From positions 1-19,086 of the forward strand of contig JAAXHF010000165.1 of NCBI GenBank assembly GCA_012271025.1: a stretch of DNA of 19,086 nt. Reading direction: 5' to 3'. The notes beneath the pieces are model-generated. The model made no database searches and was not told the origin of the DNA. It saw only the letters and a program-made list of their open reading frames with translations. This document shows, one piece after another, positions 7,464 through 14,828 of the stretch. A program made the position numbers and the translations under genes. Numbering within the stretch: the stretch's first letter is position 1; each line of letters opens with the position of its first letter. The stretch is from Deltaproteobacteria bacterium (lineage in GTDB: Bacteria; Desulfobacterota_B; Binatia; Bin18).

Positions 7464-8684
7464 ATGGAAGCAGGAATGCCTCTCGGATGGGGATGGTCGG
7501 ACCCCACGTCTTCCCGCCTTCGGTCGCGGGCTCGTATGCAAGCTCTGAGTGGTTTACGTCTGGTGACGCTGGTGGTCAGCCTGGGCCTGCTGCTGGGCAG
7601 GGCCGACGCGGCCGATCTGCACGTCCTTGAGCGTATCCACTATACCTCGGTCCGGGAATACACCCGGGTGGTCATCACCCTGTCTGGAGAAACCCGCCAT
7701 CGCCTTTTCACCCTGCCGGCCGATCCGGCCAGTCGGCGGTCGCCGCGCATTGTCATCGACTTCTCCTCCGCCGGACTTGGCGCGCGCACCCCGCGGACCA
7801 TCCCGGTCCACCAGGGTCTGCTTGAGCAGGTGCGCACCGGGCAATTTGATCCGAGCACGGTCCGGGTTGTCCTGGATGTCGAGCGGCACGACGAACACCG
7901 CGCCTTTGCCCTGTATGCGCCCTACCGCCTGGTTATTGATATACGTGGGCGTCAGCCTCAACCGGCCCCACCGCCAGACCGGCAGGTCGAGCGTAAGAAA
8001 ATCATGATTGATCCGGGCCACGGCGGCAAGGATCCGGGAGCCTTGGGACGCAACCACGTCAAAGAAAAAGATGTCGTGCTGTCGCTGAGCAAACGCCTGG
8101 CTCGCAAACTCGAAGCCCGTCTGCCAGTTGAGGTTCTGTTCACGCGGACGGACGACACCTTTATTCCCCTGGAGGAGCGAACCGCCCGGGCCAACGCGGC
8201 CGGAGCCAGCTTATTCGTCTCGGTGCACGCCAACGCCAGCTACAGTTCCAAGGCCCGGGGGATTGAGACCTACTATCTCAACAACACCAACGACCGGGCG
8301 GCCAGGCGGCTGGCCGCCTTTGAGAACGGTCTGCTCCACCTGGCCAATCCGGTTCCGGCCAAGACCTACGTCTCGAATCTGGTCAGCGTGCTGCTGCAAA
8401 ACGGCAAAGCAGACCCCTCGATCGACCTCGCCCGGCATCTCCAAACGGCCATGGTCACTCAGGCCAAAAAGCGCAACCCGCAGGTCCGGAATCTCGGCGT
8501 CAAAAAAGGGCCGTTTTACGTCCTGGTCGGGGCGGATATGCCCTGTGTGCTGGTCGAGGCGGGGTTTCTGACCAACTCAAAAGAACGCCGCCTGCTGCTG
8601 TCTCCCGCCTATCAGAACGACTTGGCCGAGGGCATGTACCAGGGTATTGCCAAATTTCTCAGCCAACCAGACAAAAACCTGTAG
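7464..8684 (+). CDS. N-acetylmuramoyl-L-alanine amidase with AMIN domain (AmiC-like)
   Basis: A secreted zinc amidase that cleaves the bond between N-acetylmuramic acid and L-alanine in peptidoglycan, usually for cell separation. A signal peptide with a long basic N-region ends in a hydrophobic core (LVTLVVSLGLLLG) and ADA. An AMIN domain, which targets AmiA/C-type enzymes to the envelope, covers about residues 50-160. A Pro-rich linker leads to an Amidase_3 domain (about 178-400). Likely zinc and catalytic residues are H186 (DPGHGGKDPG), E201 (KEKDVV), H255 (SVHANA) and E365 (VLVEAGFLTN). The start is ambiguous: in-frame candidates are TTG at 7437 and ATG at 7452, 7464, 7476 and 7536. 7464 is chosen because GAGG lies 6 nt upstream. 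It is convergent with the PuuD-like gene, 13 bp between stops. Confidence 0.92.
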   Translation: MEAGMPLGWGWSDPTSSRLRSRARMQALSGLRLVTLVVSLGLLLGRADAADLHVLERIHYTSVREYTRVVITLSGETRHRLFTLPADPASRRSPRIVIDFSSAGLGARTPRTIPVHQGLLEQVRTGQFDPSTVRVVLDVERHDEHRAFALYAPYRLVIDIRGRQPQPAPPPDRQVERKKIMIDPGHGGKDPGALGRNHVKEKDVVLSLSKRLARKLEARLPVEVLFTRTDDTFIPLEERTARANAAGASLFVSVHANASYSSKARGIETYYLNNTNDRAARRLAAFENGLLHLANPVPAKTYVSNLVSVLLQNGKADPSIDLARHLQTAMVTQAKKRNPQVRNLGVKKGPFYVLVGADMPCVLVEAGFLTNSKERRLLLSPAYQNDLAEGMYQGIAKFLSQPDKNL

Positions 8685-8697
8685 GCCGGGTTGTCGA

Positions 8698-9309
8698 TCA
8701 GGACGTGTCGGCCTGCCGACCGGCCAGAAAAATCAGCCCACAGGCCAGCCCACAGCCGAGGCCGAGCACCAGGACGACCCAAACGGGCTGAAACGGAATG
8801 GACGGCGCGTGGCCCGACCCGGCCAGCATGGTAAACACGAGCGGCACCGACAGCACGGTGTTGATGCGCGCGGCCAGGAGGGCAGTTCTGGCGCGTGGCG
8901 GCCGTTCCGTCTCAGCCCCCTCTCCCGTCTGACCGAGGACAGCCTGGTAGATCGGCCAGATCACGAACCACACGTTCCACCACATGATCGTGCCCAGGAC
9001 CACCCCACAGCTGATCCACAGTCCGGCACTCGATCCCAGCAAGCCGCCCGCACCGCTGAGGCCGCTGCCGAGCAAAAAATACTTCCACACCAGCAACACA
9101 TAACCCGACAGAAAGGTCAGCATCGCCCCCCAGCGAAACCACACCAGGGTAGGAAGCGTAATATGAGAGATAAGCCGACCGCGGAGCGCAGGGCTGAGTC
9201 GGACATGGATGAAAGTCAAGAAATACAGCAGACCGATCCACGTCACGCCGGCCAGGATATGCAGCCACCGAAACACGGCCTGGACGAGGTCGTGGCCATC
9301 AACCAGCAT
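8698..9309 (-). CDS. PuuD-like membrane protein (urate oxidase N-terminal / DUF989)
   Basis: A 203-residue integral membrane protein with about five hydrophobic segments (roughly residues 12-33, 56-80, 93-124, 140-165 and 172-196). WLHILAGVTWIGLLYFL near the N-terminus, and the MWWNVWFVIWPIYQ segment, match the membrane part of PuuD, a urate-oxidising enzyme, and related DUF989 proteins. Full-length PuuD has more membrane segments and a C-terminal cytochrome c domain. No CxxCH haem motif is present here, so this is the stand-alone short form, whose activity is not established. No purine-degradation gene is nearby, so a role in urate oxidation is unsupported. The ATG at 9309 has only a weak upstream site. 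A 9-bp inverted repeat lies about 10 bp upstream of it. Confidence 0.8.
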   Translation of the reverse strand: MLVDGHDLVQAVFRWLHILAGVTWIGLLYFLTFIHVRLSPALRGRLISHITLPTLVWFRWGAMLTFLSGYVLLVWKYFLLGSGLSGAGGLLGSSAGLWISCGVVLGTIMWWNVWFVIWPIYQAVLGQTGEGAETERPPRARTALLAARINTVLSVPLVFTMLAGSGHAPSIPFQPVWVVLVLGLGCGLACGLIFLAGRQADTS

Positions 9310-9319
9310 GGGCCTGTTG

Positions 9320-9344
9320 TGTCACACCCAGTCGCGGTGTGACA
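9320..9344. promoter_or_regulatory. Perfect 9-bp inverted repeat between divergent genes
   Basis: TGTCACACC (9320-9328) and GGTGTGACA (9336-9344) are exact reverse complements around a 7-nt centre. The element sits 10 bp upstream of the PuuD-like start and about 100 bp upstream of the zinc-ribbon gene. It could be a dimeric repressor operator or, if transcribed, a leader hairpin. The half-sites resemble the TGTGA/TCACA elements of CRP-family sites, but the order and spacing differ. The rest of the gap to 9441 has no feature I can name. Confidence 0.55.
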
Positions 9345-9441
9345 AGGACCACGCGGGCCGTTGCGATGCGGGCGGGCTTGGCAGACGTGGTCGAGATGCG
9401 TATGCTGGGCTGATTCGTCCCCGGACATCAGGAGGAAACCC

Positions 9442-9615
9442 ATGGCCGAAAGAGGAAGAGGCGCCAGAAAAGACAAAGATTCGCAGCACAAACGCCCCTG
9501 TCCGGTGTGTAAAGAAAGCGCTCGGGTTGTCCAGTACGCGGGTTTTGGCTCGAAGAAGGGCTTTTACTGGGCGTGCGAGAGCAAGTCGTGCGATTACACC
9601 GTTCGGACCCGCTGA
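9442..9615 (+). CDS. Small zinc-ribbon protein, 57 residues
   Basis: A basic 57-residue protein with two cysteine pairs, C20-x2-C23 (RPCPVC) and C45-x4-C50 (ACESKSC). This spacing suggests one zinc ribbon, similar in style to the C-terminal ribbons of topoisomerase I. The first 18 residues are Lys/Arg/Asp-rich and probably disordered. The ATG at 9442 is strongly supported by AGGAGG 6-7 nt upstream. The gene lies 70 bp before the DHH gene on the same strand and may share a transcript with it. I do not recognise a named family; nucleic-acid binding is plausible but inferred. Confidence 0.75.
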   Translation: MAERGRGARKDKDSQHKRPCPVCKESARVVQYAGFGSKKGFYWACESKSCDYTVRTR

Positions 9616-9685
9616 GCTGCGCCAGCCCATGACATACCCGGCCCGGGCCGCAGTCCGGGTCGAGGCACCCGATAATACACCCCCT

Positions 9686-10714
9686 ATGCAACGCGTAAAC
9701 AGTCCCGAATCCGGCGCTCCGTGCGTCTATATCGTCAGTCACGGTCCAGGCTGTCTGGACGGCGTAGCCGCAGCGGTGGCGGTTGCCCGCTACCGGGCCG
9801 GGGCCAGGCTGATTCCCCGTTTCGCCTCGAATAGCCGCATTGATCAGGTGCTGTGCTCGATCAGCACGGAGCACACCCCTGCGGGCAGCGAGGTGTGGAT
9901 CACCGATATTTCGTGGACCGAGGAAGCGACCAATGCCCACCTGCGGCAACTCGCGGCCCAGGGCGTCAAGCTGTACTGGTTCGACCACCACCGGACGGCT
10001 ATCGCCCGGCATGCCAGTGGGGCAATTCATGCTCCCTTCACCGACTATGAGCTGAACGAGGCCGTGTCGGGCGCCCGCCTGGTGTACGAATATCTGGAGC
10101 GGCAGCTGGACGCCAGCGGCCAAGCCAACGAGACGTTTCGCGCCTTTGCGCCGGTTGTGGCCCGGGCCGATGACAACGACCGATGGATCCACGCCATCCC
10201 CGGGTCGCGTGAGTTGGCCTTGACCGTCAGCACCCTGGCCGGCACCGACGACGACAATCTCGACGCCTACCACGCCCTGCTCGATATCGACGCCGACATC
10301 ACCTACAGCCCGGCTATGCGGGCGGCCTACGAGCAATCGACCCGCGAGATCAAAGACAGTTTCGCCCTGGCCCAACGCAGCAGAGTCCGGCGGGCGGGGC
10401 CGGACGGCAGCAGCCTGGTCTGCGCGGTGTGTGACGGCTATCCGAGCGAAATCGGGGACAGCTGGGGCAAACAGGCGACCAACACCGTCTTTGTCTTCTA
10501 TGATCGCAAAAATGGGGGGATCAGTTTACGCCGCTCTCCAGACTGCCAGGTCGACCTGTCCAAGCTGGCCCAGATGTTCGGCGGTGGTGGCCATCCTGCG
10601 GCTTCCGGCTGTCGGCCGCACGAACTGCCCGAGTTGATCGCCCACAGCGTCGCCGGGCTGTTCGCCTCGGGTTTGCAGGACTTGCTCAACGCAGACCGCA
10701 CGGACCCGGACTAG
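9686..10714 (+). CDS. DHH/DHHA1-family phosphoesterase
   Basis: A 342-residue cytoplasmic protein of the DHH superfamily, which holds RecJ nucleases, NrnA-type nanoRNases, cyclic-di-AMP phosphodiesterases and pyrophosphatases. The metal-binding motifs are present in order: SHGPGCLDG near residue 18 (the usual DxD is reduced to a single D25), ITDIS near 73, WFDHHRTA near 97, and RADDNDRW near 167. The C-terminal DHHA1 motif is FGGGGHPAASGC. Nucleotide or oligonucleotide hydrolysis is likely; the substrate is not evident. The start is uncertain: ATG at 9686 puts the first motif at the usual distance from the N-terminus, whereas ATG at 9629 adds 19 poorly structured residues. Neither has a clear ribosome site; GATAAT at 9671-9676 might be a -10 element for a leaderless transcript. 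Its stop overlaps that of exonuclease III. Confidence 0.85.
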   Translation: MQRVNSPESGAPCVYIVSHGPGCLDGVAAAVAVARYRAGARLIPRFASNSRIDQVLCSISTEHTPAGSEVWITDISWTEEATNAHLRQLAAQGVKLYWFDHHRTAIARHASGAIHAPFTDYELNEAVSGARLVYEYLERQLDASGQANETFRAFAPVVARADDNDRWIHAIPGSRELALTVSTLAGTDDDNLDAYHALLDIDADITYSPAMRAAYEQSTREIKDSFALAQRSRVRRAGPDGSSLVCAVCDGYPSEIGDSWGKQATNTVFVFYDRKNGGISLRRSPDCQVDLSKLAQMFGGGGHPAASGCRPHELPELIAHSVAGLFASGLQDLLNADRTDPD

Positions 10715-11520
10715 GCCGCCCGGCCAGTCTTCTTTTTACGAGCCGGAGCAAGCTCGTAGTCGTAATCAATAATCAGCGGCGCATGATCAGAAAAGCGCCG
10801 GTCTTTATAAATCCACGTCTGGCGAGCCTTGGCCGCCAGACCAGGGGTGGCAATCTGGTAGTCCAGCCGCCAGCCAACGTTCTTGGCCCAGGCCTGCCCC
10901 CGGTTTGACCACCAGGTATACTGCTCAGGTTCGTGATTCAGGCGTCGGAACACATCGACAAAGCCGACCTCGTCAAAGACACCCGTCAGCCACTCCCGTT
11001 CCTGGGGCAGAAAACCCGAATTTTTCTGATTCGAGCGCCAGTTCTTCAGATCCTTTTGGGTATGGGCGATGTTCCAATCTCCGCACACCACCACGTGTCT
11101 GCGACTGGCCCGCAGCGCGCGCAGCTCGGGCAAGAGGCGGTCCATGAACGCATACTTGGCCGCTTGGCGCTGCTCCGAACTCGACCCCGACGGCAGGTAC
11201 AGCGAAACCAGGCTCAACCGGCCAAAATCGGCCCGCAGGTAGCGTCCCTCGGCATCAATATCGGCGTGGCCCCAGCCGCAGTGCAGGGCGTCTGGCGGAC
11301 GCCGGGCATACACCCCGACCCCGGAATAGCCGCGCTTTTCGGCCGGATGGAAATATCCGCTCAGACCCGGGGGCTGGAGCAGGGCGGGAGACAGATCGGC
11401 CTCCTGGGCTTTCAGCTCCTGGACACACACCAGATCGGGTTGCTGGTCTGCCAGCCAGACAAAAAATCCTTTGCGGGCGGCCGAGCGGATACCGTTGAGA
11501 TTGCACGAGATAATGCGCAT
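10711..11520 (-). CDS. xthA: Exonuclease III (AP endonuclease, ExoIII/Xth family)
   Basis: A 269-residue DNA repair enzyme with 3'-5' exonuclease and apurinic/apyrimidinic endonuclease activities. It starts with MRIISCNLNGIRSA, with the metal-site Asn7, followed by E35 (VCVQELKAQ), the GDWNIAHT motif carrying the catalytic Asp/Asn, RLDYQI, and the C-terminal SDHAPLIIDY with the catalytic Asp-His. Length and motif order fit bacterial XthA/ExoA. The ATG at 11520 is preceded by AGGAAGG. It begins 15 bp after the yidD stop, so the two form a short operon. Its stop codon shares the palindrome CTAG (10711-10714) with the stop of the convergent DHH gene, leaving no room for a terminator between them. 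Confidence 0.95.
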   Translation of the reverse strand: MRIISCNLNGIRSAARKGFFVWLADQQPDLVCVQELKAQEADLSPALLQPPGLSGYFHPAEKRGYSGVGVYARRPPDALHCGWGHADIDAEGRYLRADFGRLSLVSLYLPSGSSSEQRQAAKYAFMDRLLPELRALRASRRHVVVCGDWNIAHTQKDLKNWRSNQKNSGFLPQEREWLTGVFDEVGFVDVFRRLNHEPEQYTWWSNRGQAWAKNVGWRLDYQIATPGLAAKARQTWIYKDRRFSDHAPLIIDYDYELAPARKKKTGRAA

Positions 11521-11535
11521 GGAGCCTTCCTGCGG

Positions 11536-11826
11536 CTAGCGGGGTCGGGGGACAGGATCAGGGCCACCGGCACACCAGGGGTGACAGCGGCCGAGCCGTT
11601 TGAGCGCCAGGCCCAGAGCACGGAAAAAGGGGTGAAGCTGAAAGCACTCGATAGCGTACTGGGAACAGCTGGGCGAAAAACGGCAGCCGGCCTGCGGACC
11701 GAACACGGCCAGCAGGAGCGGCGATACCAGGCGCTGATAGCCGCGCAGCAGTCCGATCAGACTCCGCCGCCCAATCGCGCTGAAGCCGGCTAGGAGGCCA
11801 GAGGTCGCTGTGTCGTGCTGATCCAC
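11536..11826 (-). CDS. yidD: Membrane protein insertion efficiency factor YidD
   Basis: A 96-residue protein of the YidD (DUF37) family, small amphipathic inner-membrane-associated proteins that help insert proteins together with YidC. The signature is intact: RGYQRLVSPLL, CRFSPSCSQYAIE with its cysteines, LALKRLGRCHPW and GGPDPVP. YidD genes usually lie between rnpA and yidC near the origin; here yidD instead precedes xthA. The GTG start at 11826 lacks a clear ribosome site and adds about 25 residues before the conserved core, so the real start may be further inside, possibly at a TTG or CTG. Confidence 0.9.
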   Translation of the reverse strand: MDQHDTATSGLLAGFSAIGRRSLIGLLRGYQRLVSPLLLAVFGPQAGCRFSPSCSQYAIECFQLHPFFRALGLALKRLGRCHPWCAGGPDPVPRPR

Positions 11827-11892
11827 GCGCCCAATCTATCCCAGCCGTCGCCAAAAGGACACCGGCGGCCAGGCTGGGAGAGGCGACTAATC

Positions 11893-11921
11893 TTGACAGT
11901 CTCAGCTGTGCTGGATAAGAG
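11893..11921 (+). promoter_or_regulatory. Promoter of the DyP peroxidase gene
   Basis: A perfect -35 hexamer TTGACA (11893-11898) is followed by GGATAAGAGG, which offers -10 options GATAAG (11914-11919, 15-bp spacer) or TAAGAG (11916-11921, 17-bp spacer). Transcription would start near 11927, giving a leader of about 27 nt with the strong AGAGGAGG ribosome site. It lies in the 127-bp gap divergent from yidD. Confidence 0.6.
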
Positions 11922-11953
11922 GGGGAGTAGCAAATTCCAGAGAGGAGGATTAC

Positions 11954-12877
11954 ATGGCAACACCTCAACCTGCCGTGCTGAACAGGGATATGGGGAAGCA
12001 CCAGTGGTACGTTCATCTGAGTCGTCTGGACGGCGCAGATATGGGTCGGATCAAGGCTGCTGTCTCGCAACTGCGCAAAGACTGCGATGATCAGGGCATC
12101 AACCTGACCATCGGTGTTGGTCCCAGCCTATTGTCAGACCTGACGGATGATGTGCCCAACGATTTTCAGCCCTACGAAACCTTTCGGTCTGTTGATGGCA
12201 GCGGCAAAGAGGCCAAGGGGACCCAGGAAGAGCTGCTGTTCTGGCTGAACCACGACGACAAAGACAAGGTCTGGAAGACGCAGTATGACGCCCGCGAGGC
12301 GCTCAGGGAGGACATGCGCGTCGCCCGCGAGACCATGACCTTCATCTATGGCAACTCCTTTGACATGACCGGCTTCAAAGACGGGACCGGCAACCCCGAC
12401 CCCGAGCGCGATGTCGAGGTGGCCGTCGTGCCGGACGGCGAGCCCGGCGCGGGTGGCAGCTTTATCATCGCCCAGCGCTGGATTCATGACCTGGAGGCGT
12501 TTAATCTGCTGCCGGTCGATGAACAGGAAAAAGTCTTTGGTCGGACCAAGGGCGATGAATCCGCCAAGCTGTCCCCCCTGCCGCCCCACTCGCATCTGGC
12601 CCACCACGAGTTACGCGAGGGCAAAACGGGCGATGAGAGCACGCCCAAACGCGACGAGATCTCCCGCCGGTCGACGCCCTACGCCTTCCACGATGGGACG
12701 GTCGGCCTGTATTTCATGGCCTTCTGCAAGGCTCAGGCGCCGCTGCGCGAGCGCATGCGGGCCATGTATGGGATGGACGGCCAGGTACGTGACCGGCTGA
12801 CATCGTACAGCAACCCGGCGTCGGGCTCGTTCTATTTTGCTCCGTCGGTCGAGACACTTGACAAGGCGCTGTCGTAG
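11954..12877 (+). CDS. DyP-type haem peroxidase
   Basis: A 307-residue dye-decolourising peroxidase, probably of the YfeX-like class B, using H2O2 to oxidise varied substrates. The distal GxxDG motif is GFKDGTGNP with D143. The proximal haem ligand is probably H214 in PPHSHLAHHEL, aligned with the SHV region of YfeX. A conserved Arg region, SRRSTPY (238-243), and SGSFYFAPS near the end fit the family. The start is MATPQPAVLN, with no signal peptide or Tat motif, so it is cytoplasmic unless loaded into an encapsulin shell; no encapsulin gene is seen in the window. AGAGGAGG lies just upstream of ATG 11954. The gene is monocistronic: its own promoter at 11893 and a strong terminator at 12899. 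Confidence 0.9.
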   Translation: MATPQPAVLNRDMGKHQWYVHLSRLDGADMGRIKAAVSQLRKDCDDQGINLTIGVGPSLLSDLTDDVPNDFQPYETFRSVDGSGKEAKGTQEELLFWLNHDDKDKVWKTQYDAREALREDMRVARETMTFIYGNSFDMTGFKDGTGNPDPERDVEVAVVPDGEPGAGGSFIIAQRWIHDLEAFNLLPVDEQEKVFGRTKGDESAKLSPLPPHSHLAHHELREGKTGDESTPKRDEISRRSTPYAFHDGTVGLYFMAFCKAQAPLRERMRAMYGMDGQVRDRLTSYSNPASGSFYFAPSVETLDKALS

Positions 12878-12898
12878 CGCAGCGGTCCGCCTCGCAGC

Positions 12899-12934
12899 AA
12901 ACGGGGTCTCCTCTACAGGAGACCCCGTTTTTTT
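12899..12934 (+). terminator. Strong intrinsic terminator after the DyP gene
   Basis: AAACGGGGTCTCC (12899-12911) pairs perfectly with GGAGACCCCGTTT (12918-12930) around a 6-nt loop, and the T-tract runs to 12934. It starts 21 bp after the DyP stop and ends 3 bp before the stop codon of the convergent metW. On the minus strand the stem is followed by only three Ts, so it should act mainly on the DyP transcript, though it may also stabilise or stop the metYXW transcript. Confidence 0.95.
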
Positions 12935-12937
12935 GGC

Positions 12938-13540
12938 TCAGCATTTTTCCAGGCTGAACACCGCAGTCGTCGCCCGCAGATTCTTATAGCGGATATTTTT
13001 CAGGCGGCGCGTGTGGGCCAGATAGCGCTCCTGCGTAATACGCACCCCCAGCCGATGGCAGAAGTCGCCAAAATCGGCCACCGTGAAGGCCTGCCAACGG
13101 GGCGTCTCGTGCCAGCGTTCGGGCAGGTCGGAGGCGTGCGGGATGCGACCGGTCAGCAGCAACTCAAACCGGCACCGCCAATAGCCCCAGTTGGGAAAAC
13201 TGACAATCGCCTGTTTGCCGACCCGCAGCATCTCCTCGACGATCATGGCCGGATCGTCCAGAAACGGCAGCGTCTGGCTCAGGATCACATAGTCGAAACT
13301 GGCCGCCGGATAATCGGCCAGCCCCTCTTCGAGGTTGCCCTGGCGTACGCTCAGACCGCGTCGGACGCAGGTCAGAACTCCGGCCTCGCCCAGCTCAATG
13401 CCCCGTCCGGTCACCTGTTTCTCGCGGACGAGATACTCCAACAGGGCACCGTCCCCACAGCCCAGGTCAAGAATACGGACCTGGGAGGGGACCAGCTCGG
13501 CAATCACCAGCAGATCGGAACGCAGGCTGACAGGGTTCAC
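12938..13540 (-). CDS. metW: Methionine biosynthesis protein MetW
   Basis: A 200-residue protein of the MetW family, class I SAM-methyltransferase-like proteins found beside metX and required for efficient homoserine O-acyltransferase activity in several bacteria. Motif I is ILDLGCGDGAL (residues 23-33). LSQTLPFLDDP and SFPNWGYWRCRFELL are typical of the family, as is the DFCHRLG region. The GTG at 13540 starts at the conserved N-terminus (SLRSDLLVIAELVP) and gives the normal family length. The open frame extends to 13684 and would overlap metX, but that extra sequence looks unrelated. The start is 40 bp after the metX stop, making it the last gene of metYXW. Confidence 0.93.
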   Translation of the reverse strand: MNPVSLRSDLLVIAELVPSQVRILDLGCGDGALLEYLVREKQVTGRGIELGEAGVLTCVRRGLSVRQGNLEEGLADYPAASFDYVILSQTLPFLDDPAMIVEEMLRVGKQAIVSFPNWGYWRCRFELLLTGRIPHASDLPERWHETPRWQAFTVADFGDFCHRLGVRITQERYLAHTRRLKNIRYKNLRATTAVFSLEKC

Positions 13541-13580
13541 GGGGCGGCCTGGGGGCAGAACGCGCGGAGCAGCTGCACCC

Positions 13581-14801
13581 TCATGCGGCCACCCCGGTCT
13601 TCCGCCCTTTTTGACTACGGGTCGGCGGATGGGACGAGGGGCCGGTGGGCAGAACGATGTCCTCATCGTGGACCAGGCGGTCAAGAAAACTGCCGAGCAG
13701 GCTGGTCATGGTCTCGACTTCGAGCAGGAACGCGTCGTGTCCCCACGAACTCTGCACGTCGAGATAGGTGACATCGGCCCCGGCGGCGGTCAGCGCGCTG
13801 ACCAGCTCCTTGCTGTGATAGCTCGGATACAGCCAGTCGCTGGTAAAGCTGACGACCAGGTATTTGAGCGCGGCCGAGTTGGCAAACGTGGCGGCCAGGG
13901 AACCGGTCGCGGCGCTCAGGTCGAAATAGTCCATCGCCTTGGTGATATACAGATAGCTGTTGGCGTCAAACCGACGGGTAAAATTATTGCCCTTGTATTT
14001 CAAGTAGCTCTCAACCTGAAACTCGGTCCGAAATTCATAGCCGTAGCGGACGCGGTCCTGCAAACGGCGGCCGAACTTCTGCTGCATGGACTCTTCGCTC
14101 AAATAGGTAATGTGGCCGACCATCCGGGCCACCGCCAGCCCGGCGTCGGGCTTGACCTCGGCGTTGCAATAATCGCCGTTATTCCAGGCCGGGTCGGCGT
14201 AAATGGCCTGGCGGCCGACCTCGCTCAGCGCGATCAGCATCGGGCTGTGATGGGCCGTGGTGGCGATCGGGATGGCCGCCCGGACGCGCTGCGGATACGC
14301 GGCCGCCCACTCCAGAGCCTGCATACCGCCCATCGAGCCGCCGGCCACGCATAGCAGCTGGTCAATCTCCAGGTGATCCACCAGTCGAACCTGGGCGCGA
14401 ACCATATCGCCTATGGTCACCACCGGGAAACGCATGCCGTACGGCGTCTGGGTGACCGGGTCGATATGGGTCGGACCGGTCGAGCCGTAACAGCCGCCCA
14501 GGACGTTGCTACAGATGACAAAGAACCGGTCGGTATCAAAGGCTTTGCCCGGTCCGATACAGTCGTCCCACCAGCCCAGACGCCCGTCCTCGGGCTCGTA
14601 GTGGCCGGCGGCGTGGGCACTCCCGCTCAGCGCATGGGTGATCAGAATGGCGTTCGAGCGGTCCGCGTTCAGCTGGCCATAGGTCTCATAGGCGAGGCTG
14701 ACCGGGCTCAGCGTAGCCCCGCTGTCAAGCGGAAACGGCTGCTGCTGGGCGAAGGTGAGTTGGTGCGGCTGGACAACGCCAACATCGCCGGTACTGCTCA
14801 T
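13581..14801 (-). CDS. metX: Homoserine O-acyltransferase MetX
   Basis: A 406-residue alpha/beta hydrolase-fold enzyme that activates homoserine, usually as O-acetylhomoserine, for sulfhydrylation by MetY. The catalytic triad is S156 (AGGSMGGMQ), D322 (FTSDWLYP) and H355 (WGHDAFLLE). Other family motifs are ITHALSGSAHAAG, SNVLGGCYGSTGP and IPIATTAHHSP. Some MetX enzymes use succinyl-CoA; the acyl donor cannot be fixed by eye. The last 20 or so residues are a basic, Ser/Pro-rich extension beyond the usual end. The gene lies 27 bp after metY and 40 bp before metW. The upstream site of ATG 14801 is weak. Confidence 0.95.
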   Translation of the reverse strand: MSSTGDVGVVQPHQLTFAQQQPFPLDSGATLSPVSLAYETYGQLNADRSNAILITHALSGSAHAAGHYEPEDGRLGWWDDCIGPGKAFDTDRFFVICSNVLGGCYGSTGPTHIDPVTQTPYGMRFPVVTIGDMVRAQVRLVDHLEIDQLLCVAGGSMGGMQALEWAAAYPQRVRAAIPIATTAHHSPMLIALSEVGRQAIYADPAWNNGDYCNAEVKPDAGLAVARMVGHITYLSEESMQQKFGRRLQDRVRYGYEFRTEFQVESYLKYKGNNFTRRFDANSYLYITKAMDYFDLSAATGSLAATFANSAALKYLVVSFTSDWLYPSYHSKELVSALTAAGADVTYLDVQSSWGHDAFLLEVETMTSLLGSFLDRLVHDEDIVLPTGPSSHPPTRSQKGRKTGVAA

Positions 14802-14828
14802 GGGTTGTCTCGGCTCTCCAGCGAAGCG

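Noticed and set aside
8698..9309. Full PuuD urate oxidase
   Set aside because: The protein lacks the cytochrome c CxxCH motif and the extra membrane segments of PuuD, and no purine catabolism genes are close.
9636..9660. Hairpin ACCCGG/CCGGGT in the gap before the DHH gene
   Set aside because: Six base pairs of simple C/G sequence with a 13-nt loop are expected by chance here and there is no T-tract.
9428..10375. A 315-codon minus-strand frame across the zinc-ribbon and DHH genes
   Set aside because: It is antisense to two genes with clear cysteine and DHH motifs and has no ribosome site.
13541..13684. N-terminal extension of metW overlapping the 3' end of metX
   Set aside because: The extra residues are not MetW-like, and GTG 13540 starts exactly at the conserved N-terminus with normal family length.
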